The notes beneath the pieces are model-generated. The model was not told where the DNA came from. It saw only the letters and a list, made by a program, of their open reading frames with translations, and ran no database searches. From Sporobolomyces roseus (taxonomy: Eukaryota > Basidiomycota > Microbotryomycetes > Sporidiobolales > Sporidiobolaceae), in NCBI GenBank assembly GCA_016617785.1, contig JADILM010000007.1, positions 186,001 to 250,000 of the forward strand: DNA of 64,000 bases, written 5' to 3'. Position numbers and translations under genes: made by a program. Position 1 is the stretch's first letter, and each line of letters starts with the position of its first letter. Of this stretch, positions 59,420-64,000 are shown in pieces.

Positions 59420-60579
59420 ATGCTCGATCAACTCCCGAACTAACTCCTTCAGAACATCCTCCTTTATGTCGGCCCGCCATTCTGGGATGAGTACGATGAC
59501 GACCGCTATCCAGATCTTTGCTCACTTTCCCTCGTCTCGAAACGCCTTCGCACCTTCGCTCAACCCCTCCTTTTCTCCGTCCTGACTCTTCAAGTATGGT
59601 CTTCCGCCAAACTCCTCCAGGAGTACGAGTCAACCTTAAGATGTCGGGACTTGGTTTCGAACGTGCGCTTCATCGTCTGCGATTCGCCTCGCTATCCTGA
59701 GAGCGAGGAGGAGTTGGACTTCGACCCTGCTCGAGCAGTAGCACGTACTCTCGTAACAGAAGCTACAAAATTGTGCGAAGTACTCTGTATCAGCTCGCAT
59801 TCAGCTATAGCGACTCTATTCAATGGGACTTGCAAGTCTTTCCGTTCTCTTTCCACAATCGGAGTCTCCTTACTGACGGGCAACAGGTTGTAGCTCTCAA
59901 GAGATTGCATCTTCGCTACTACCCGGAGTCGCACGATTTTCTGCTTCCCGAACTCACTCACCTCAGTCTGGGACATTGTCAAGTTTCGTTTCAAGGAATC
60001 GAAAAGGAACAGCTTCCGTCGCTGCGTCATCTTGCCTGGTGGGGTGATGAAGCTCTCGATCATACCATCTTTGCGACCATACAGAACTTTGATGGTCAGC
60101 TCGATTCACTCGGATTCCCCCTCGCCTTGTTACCTCAGTTCCGCGAGCAACTCCCCAACTTCCCTCTCACCCGTATACTCCTCGATGTATACCCTGGATC
60201 AATTGACAGCCACGGTATTCAAGGCTATCTTCAGAACCAGGTTGAAGTTGTGCACCTCAGAATCGATTCTTACATCTTCGGCTCTGACTGGGTCGACGAA
60301 GCAGAATCAGGAAACAAAGCACAAGAGATGAAAGACCTTGAGCAACTCATCTCTATCATCCGAGATACTCCTTCCTCTCCCCTTCGTAGCGTCTATATCA
60401 GGGCGTATCGCGACTACGAAACGAGACAAGTCACCGAGGAGGCACGTCAAGCGAAAGCCGACTTGATCCGAATCTGTCACAGTCGAGACATCACCTTGGT
60501 TCAGGAAACCCAACCCGAGACCGGTTGGTATTCTTTCATCTCGTCGGATTTCACGAGGAGGATGAGCTTGAGGAGATGA
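59420..60579 (+). pseudogene. F-box-like leucine-rich gene with an early in-frame stop
   Basis: From ATG at 59420 the frame reads MLDQLPN, then TAA (59441-59443), then LLQNILLYVGPPFWDEY and LCSLSLVSKRLRTFAQPLLF. That is an F-box sequence except for the stop where Glu is expected (LPNELLQNIL). The frame then stays open, and an intron (donor after 59780, acceptor before 59887) joins KLCE to VVALKRLHLRYY and leucine-rich repeats (LPELTHLSLGHC, LPSLRHLAWWG) up to TGA at 60579. The length resembles the F-box protein at 35868-37500. A pseudogene, stop readthrough, an upstream start exon or a sequence error are alternatives. Confidence 0.55.
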
Positions 60580-60932
60580 ATATGAGAGCGAAGGGAAGCT
60601 CGAGCTCAAATCGAAGGGAAAGGCTCGGGACTGGTCAATGATACTGATGACCCTCATTCTCTGTGCGCTCTCTCTCACTCCGACCCCAGCAGATACGCTG
60701 CTGATCACAGTAAAATGATGGCAGGTCAATTGTTTTTATCGCTTGCCGCACTCGGTCGAAATTGAAATCTTTCTTCACTTTTGCTTCGGCTCGAGCGACT
60801 ACCGTCCAGAGTAAGCCTATCTTTCCAGCCATTCGGCCTCGTCTCATTCCTGCCAGTCTTGACCCCGACTCTCTCGCACATTCTATCTTCGTCCCTTCGT
60901 TCGCTTCGCTTCCTGATGTTTCTCGCTCTGAG

Positions 60933-62646
60933 ATGGTCATCGCCAATGCAGACTTCGAGGCCCAACTGCTTCGAGCCTTGAGCTCTCTTCCAGCTGGTGC
61001 AAATCCTTTCACAGCGTTGTCGACGGAGCTTCGCAATCTTGTTCTTCCCGGGTTCGATCAACATGCCGTCAATCAGCTCTACGCTCTAACCGTTATCTTC
61101 GCACTGTAAGTCTCACAGCGCTCTGTCGCTCTACGGGCGTCGAGGACTGACTGCAGTTGTCGAATAGAATAACGATCCTCTCGATACTCTCGCTCCTCAT
61201 TCGATGGCGGAAGGGCATCCTCTGGATCGTTCGACGCAGCTCAACAGGTCTCCTCCGATTTCACTTCTCTGCATCTTGGACGCTACCAGCGCTCGTCTTC
61301 CTGATACGTAAGCTTTTCGAACTGTCTCTTCCCGTCGATTCGGGAGCTGAACGATTCCGCTTCGTTAGTGCTACAACCTGCAATGGCTTACGAGCGTAAG
61401 GTATTCCAGCGAGAAGGTAGAGGGGACTTCATGTATTGGCTCGGACTGCCTTGGTGAGTCGTGCTCGATTTGAACGTATCTCTTCTCGGAGGACCGACTG
61501 ACTCCTTAGATGCACAATCGTGTAGGCTCGCTCTCGCTTGGTCCGGTATCATCGCGACATGGGCGATACTTTCATCTCATGTTGTCCAGATCCAAGCTCG
61601 CGGGAAATGGCTTGGATCAAGAACGACTCTGCTCGTGAACTCCTCGGGGTTTTTGCTGCTGTTCATCTACACCGCTCTCCTCGTACCTCCAGCAGTCCTC
61701 GTCGGTCAAAGTTACAACCTACTCCTGCAACACCTTGACGACACCGCAACCCAATTAGCTAAATCTGCTGAAAATTGGCAAGGCGGGATTCCCAATTTCG
61801 CACCTTCGACTCCAGCTCTTCAAGCTCTCTCAGAAGCTGCCACCACCTACTTCCGGGATCTACAAGTACTCTTCAGTATATTCGCTGTCGTCAGTATCGT
61901 CCTCGCAATCGTGAGTCTCTTGCATTCGATCTCACTCTGACAACTGTCTGATTTTGTTCCTGTGTTTGCAGCTCATGGCAGTCGCGTCTTATTTCTACCT
62001 CGCCTTCCTTCGACGTGAGCTCAAATCGATGGAGCGATGCGTCGAGAATGAACAAGGGTTGGTTCTTCAGCCGACTTCGTCGCAACAAAAGCTTCGAAGG
62101 GTTTGGACAGTGAGTGCTTCTTCAACTTCCTTCTTCTTCCGCAATCGAGGCTGACTCCTTGCACTCGCACAGACAATTTTCTTCACTGTCGGAGTCAACA
62201 TCATTATCGCTTTCTTACTCGCGGTAAATTCCCTAGTCGTCGCGATCGAACCCTCAAAACTAGCTCGACGAAACCATCTTCGAATCGCTCTACTCCTCCC
62301 CCTCTACGCAGTCGGAGCATTCGGTCTACTCTCTGCGGTCGTGCTCGTTGTCCGAGCAGCTCAAGCCGCACCGAGTGACGAGAAACTCTTCAAAGCTGCT
62401 TGCGAGGTCGCGAAGGGAAGTTCGGGCATTGAGAGATGGAAGAAGTTGCCTCATTCTGAGGAAGCAACGATGGTGGATTCGATCGCTGAGGTGGAAAAGA
62501 CGAAGAGAGACCCAGGGGATTCGAGACGATCGTCATGGTTTGGGGGAAGGAAAGGAAGTTTAGCGATTCCGTTGAGTTCGAAGATTCTCGTCGATGTCGA
62601 CGTCGTAGTCGACGAGCAGCGAACTCTATCCTCTCAGCCTCGTTGA
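60933..62646 (+). CDS. Seven-span membrane protein, family unrecognised (copy B)
   Basis: Exons begin at 60933, 61168, 61373, about 61527, 61972 and 62174, with matching phases, and end at TGA 62646. About seven spans are visible (LTVIFALITILSILSLLI, ASWTLPALVFLI, ALAWSGIIATWAILSS, GFLLLFIYTALLVPPAVLV, LFSIFAVVSIVLAI-LMAVA, FTVGVNIIIAFLLAV, and IALLLPLYAVGAFGLLSAVV). A charged, Ser-rich tail follows. The N-terminal pattern (LLRALSSLPAGANPFTALS, then QLYALTVI and RWRKGILW) parallels the protein at 13727-15331. Receptor-like topology, but no known receptor signature. Confidence 0.7.
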
Positions 62647-62724
62647 CTTTTTTTTGTACTTGTATAAATCTGGATAAAGTTGTTTACAGTATGGAAGTTT
62701 TGTTGTACTAAAATGTCATCCTCC

Positions 62725-63991
62725 TTAATGTAAACCATCGGCGTAGACCTGTTTGAAACTCTTCCTCTCGAACAAGTTCTCGGCCCATCGCTCAGTCTTC
62801 GCTCCAACCTTCTCGCCTTCCGGGAAGTTCGATTCGAGTTGCTTGAGAGCTTTGGGAAGATCGGAAACCGAGGTGATTCCTGCTGCAGCGAGAATCCGTG
62901 CGAACCAAGCACCGGCGTGGAGACTATAAGAACCACGTGTCCGATGCATCAGCCACGGACGAGCTCGAGGGATGCATGAAACAGTGAGCTTACTCTGCGA
63001 GGGAGATTTGATCGCCGAGAAGGTAAGGAGCGGTATCTTCGAGTTTCGATTCGAATAGTGCGAGAGTCTTGGGAATCTGAGCCCACATCGCCTTGGAATC
63101 CGTTTGCCAGCTCGCTGAATCGGCAGATCCTTCGTACATCTTGATCAAGTGTCCGTTTTCCTGTGAGCCAACAGAATCGTGAAATAAGCAGAGTATCTCG
63201 CTGTATTCGCGAGACGTCAACTCACCAATAGCTTCTTCTCGTAGAATGCAGAGAGTTTCGCGTCCTTATCACCAACTTCCTTCGAGTAACGTTCGAGAGC
63301 CGCTTGTCTTCCCTTCAAGAATCCGCCAACCATTCCCTTGAACTTCGCATCCCTCTCCTGCTCATTCCTGAATCCAAGCAAGAACTTGTTTGGGTCGGGA
63401 GCCTCCTCCTTGTGAACATGAGTGATCAATTCTTTCGAATCGACGTTTCGTTGAATCGTTGCAGGGGAGAGAGCTGGAGAGTGGTGAGAAGCGGATCGAG
63501 TCGAGGAAGAGTCGAGGAAGTCACAGATATCTTTCGTGCCGGAAAGAGCTCGGAACTTGGTGGGAATGGTGTCGTCGAGAGTGTGTTCGTAAGGAACGAC
63601 GAGAACTGGAACATGACCATCGGGCGAGACTGAACGGGGGTAACATCAAGTCAGCCACACTCTCATCAATGTATAAAGAAGGGACTGACGCCTCAGGAAT
63701 GCAGGTGAGAAGTTCTCTCCCTTTCCTGCAAGAAGAATCAAGGAACCCCCACGTCAATCAAATCTCAATCTCCCTGTAGAAGGATGACTGCTTACCTAGA
63801 TCAACAGTCTTCTCATCCAATTCCTCTTCAGTGTAGTTCTTCTCCAATGCAACTAGTCGAGGGACTGAAGCCCATACACTTCCTCCGAAAGTATCTGTTC
63901 AATCGAATACGTATCAGCATCTAGTCTGAGGAGGTTCCGAAGTGTCGGAGGACTCACAAAGTGTAGCCCTAGGTTGACGAGTAGTAGACAT
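62725..63991 (-). CDS. Glutathione S-transferase-like protein
   Basis: The minus-strand start MSTTRQPRATL is spliced to YTFGGSVWASVPRLVALEKN and TEEELDEKTVDL. Later exons give GENFSPAFL, SPDGHVPVLVVPYEHTLDDT (the thioredoxin-fold cis-Pro and following turn) and a C-terminal helical domain (ENGHLIKMYEG, LGDQISLAD-LHAGAWFARI) ending at TAA 62725. The SPxFL and GxVPxL pattern is that of the GST N-terminal domain, which conjugates or reduces substrates with glutathione in the cytosol. The GST subclass is not clear. The 5' end lies 9 bp inside the window edge, so upstream sequence cannot be checked. Confidence 0.82.
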
Positions 63992-64000
63992 GGCAAAGTT

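Overview
The window is nuclear DNA of a fungus. Most genes are broken by short GT-AG introns (about 45-190 bp) with CTAAC/CTGAC-like branch sites. The repertoire (Zn2Cys6 regulator, GPI-anchored Ser/Thr-rich wall proteins, DHA2-type transporter, COA6, SRP receptor alpha, CENP-A) and the very intron-dense style fit a basidiomycete, most like the yeast-forming Pucciniomycotina. The lineage is an inference from style, not from a marker gene. Exon models were built by hand from splice signals and reading-frame continuity.

Region 1 (1-11.4 kb) has almost no genes. It holds a tRNA-Cys gene and a large inverted repeat: two arms of about 2.96 kb (2429-5388 and 7878-10833) around a unique 2.49 kb core (5389-7877). 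Each arm carries a tRNA-Glu(TTC) and an intron-containing tRNA-Leu(AAG), all transcribed away from the core. The inner arms look almost identical. Differences gather at the outer edge, and beyond it a more diverged homology continues (2118-2428 against 10834-11118) that includes the 3' end of a probable gene. A unique core, homogenised inverted flanks, outward tRNA genes and no clear protein genes recall inverted-repeat regional centromeres of other fungi. This is the main candidate for something new.

Region 2 (11.4-23 kb): acireductone dioxygenase (methionine salvage), a Kre9-like GPI protein, a seven-span membrane protein, a WW/FF-domain TCERG1-like protein, a Cys/Ser-rich GPI protein, a small Gly/Lys-rich protein with a 5-nt exon, and a predicted mitochondrial protein.

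Region 3 (23-44 kb): a very large START-like protein with a C-terminal membrane anchor, a Zn2Cys6 regulator, a CENP-A histone with an enlarged loop 1, an F-box/leucine-rich protein, a 14-span MFS exporter, and what appears to be one gene joining a nucleotide-sugar transporter to a DXD glycosyltransferase.

Region 4 (44-64 kb): SRP receptor alpha and, head to head with it, an RBR ubiquitin ligase with a membrane hairpin between its RING domains; a large GPI-anchored exoprotein; an EFM2-like lysine methyltransferase; COA6; an unrecognised ORF; tRNA adenosine deaminase 1; an F-box-like gene with an early stop; a second member of the seven-span family; and a glutathione S-transferase at the right edge.
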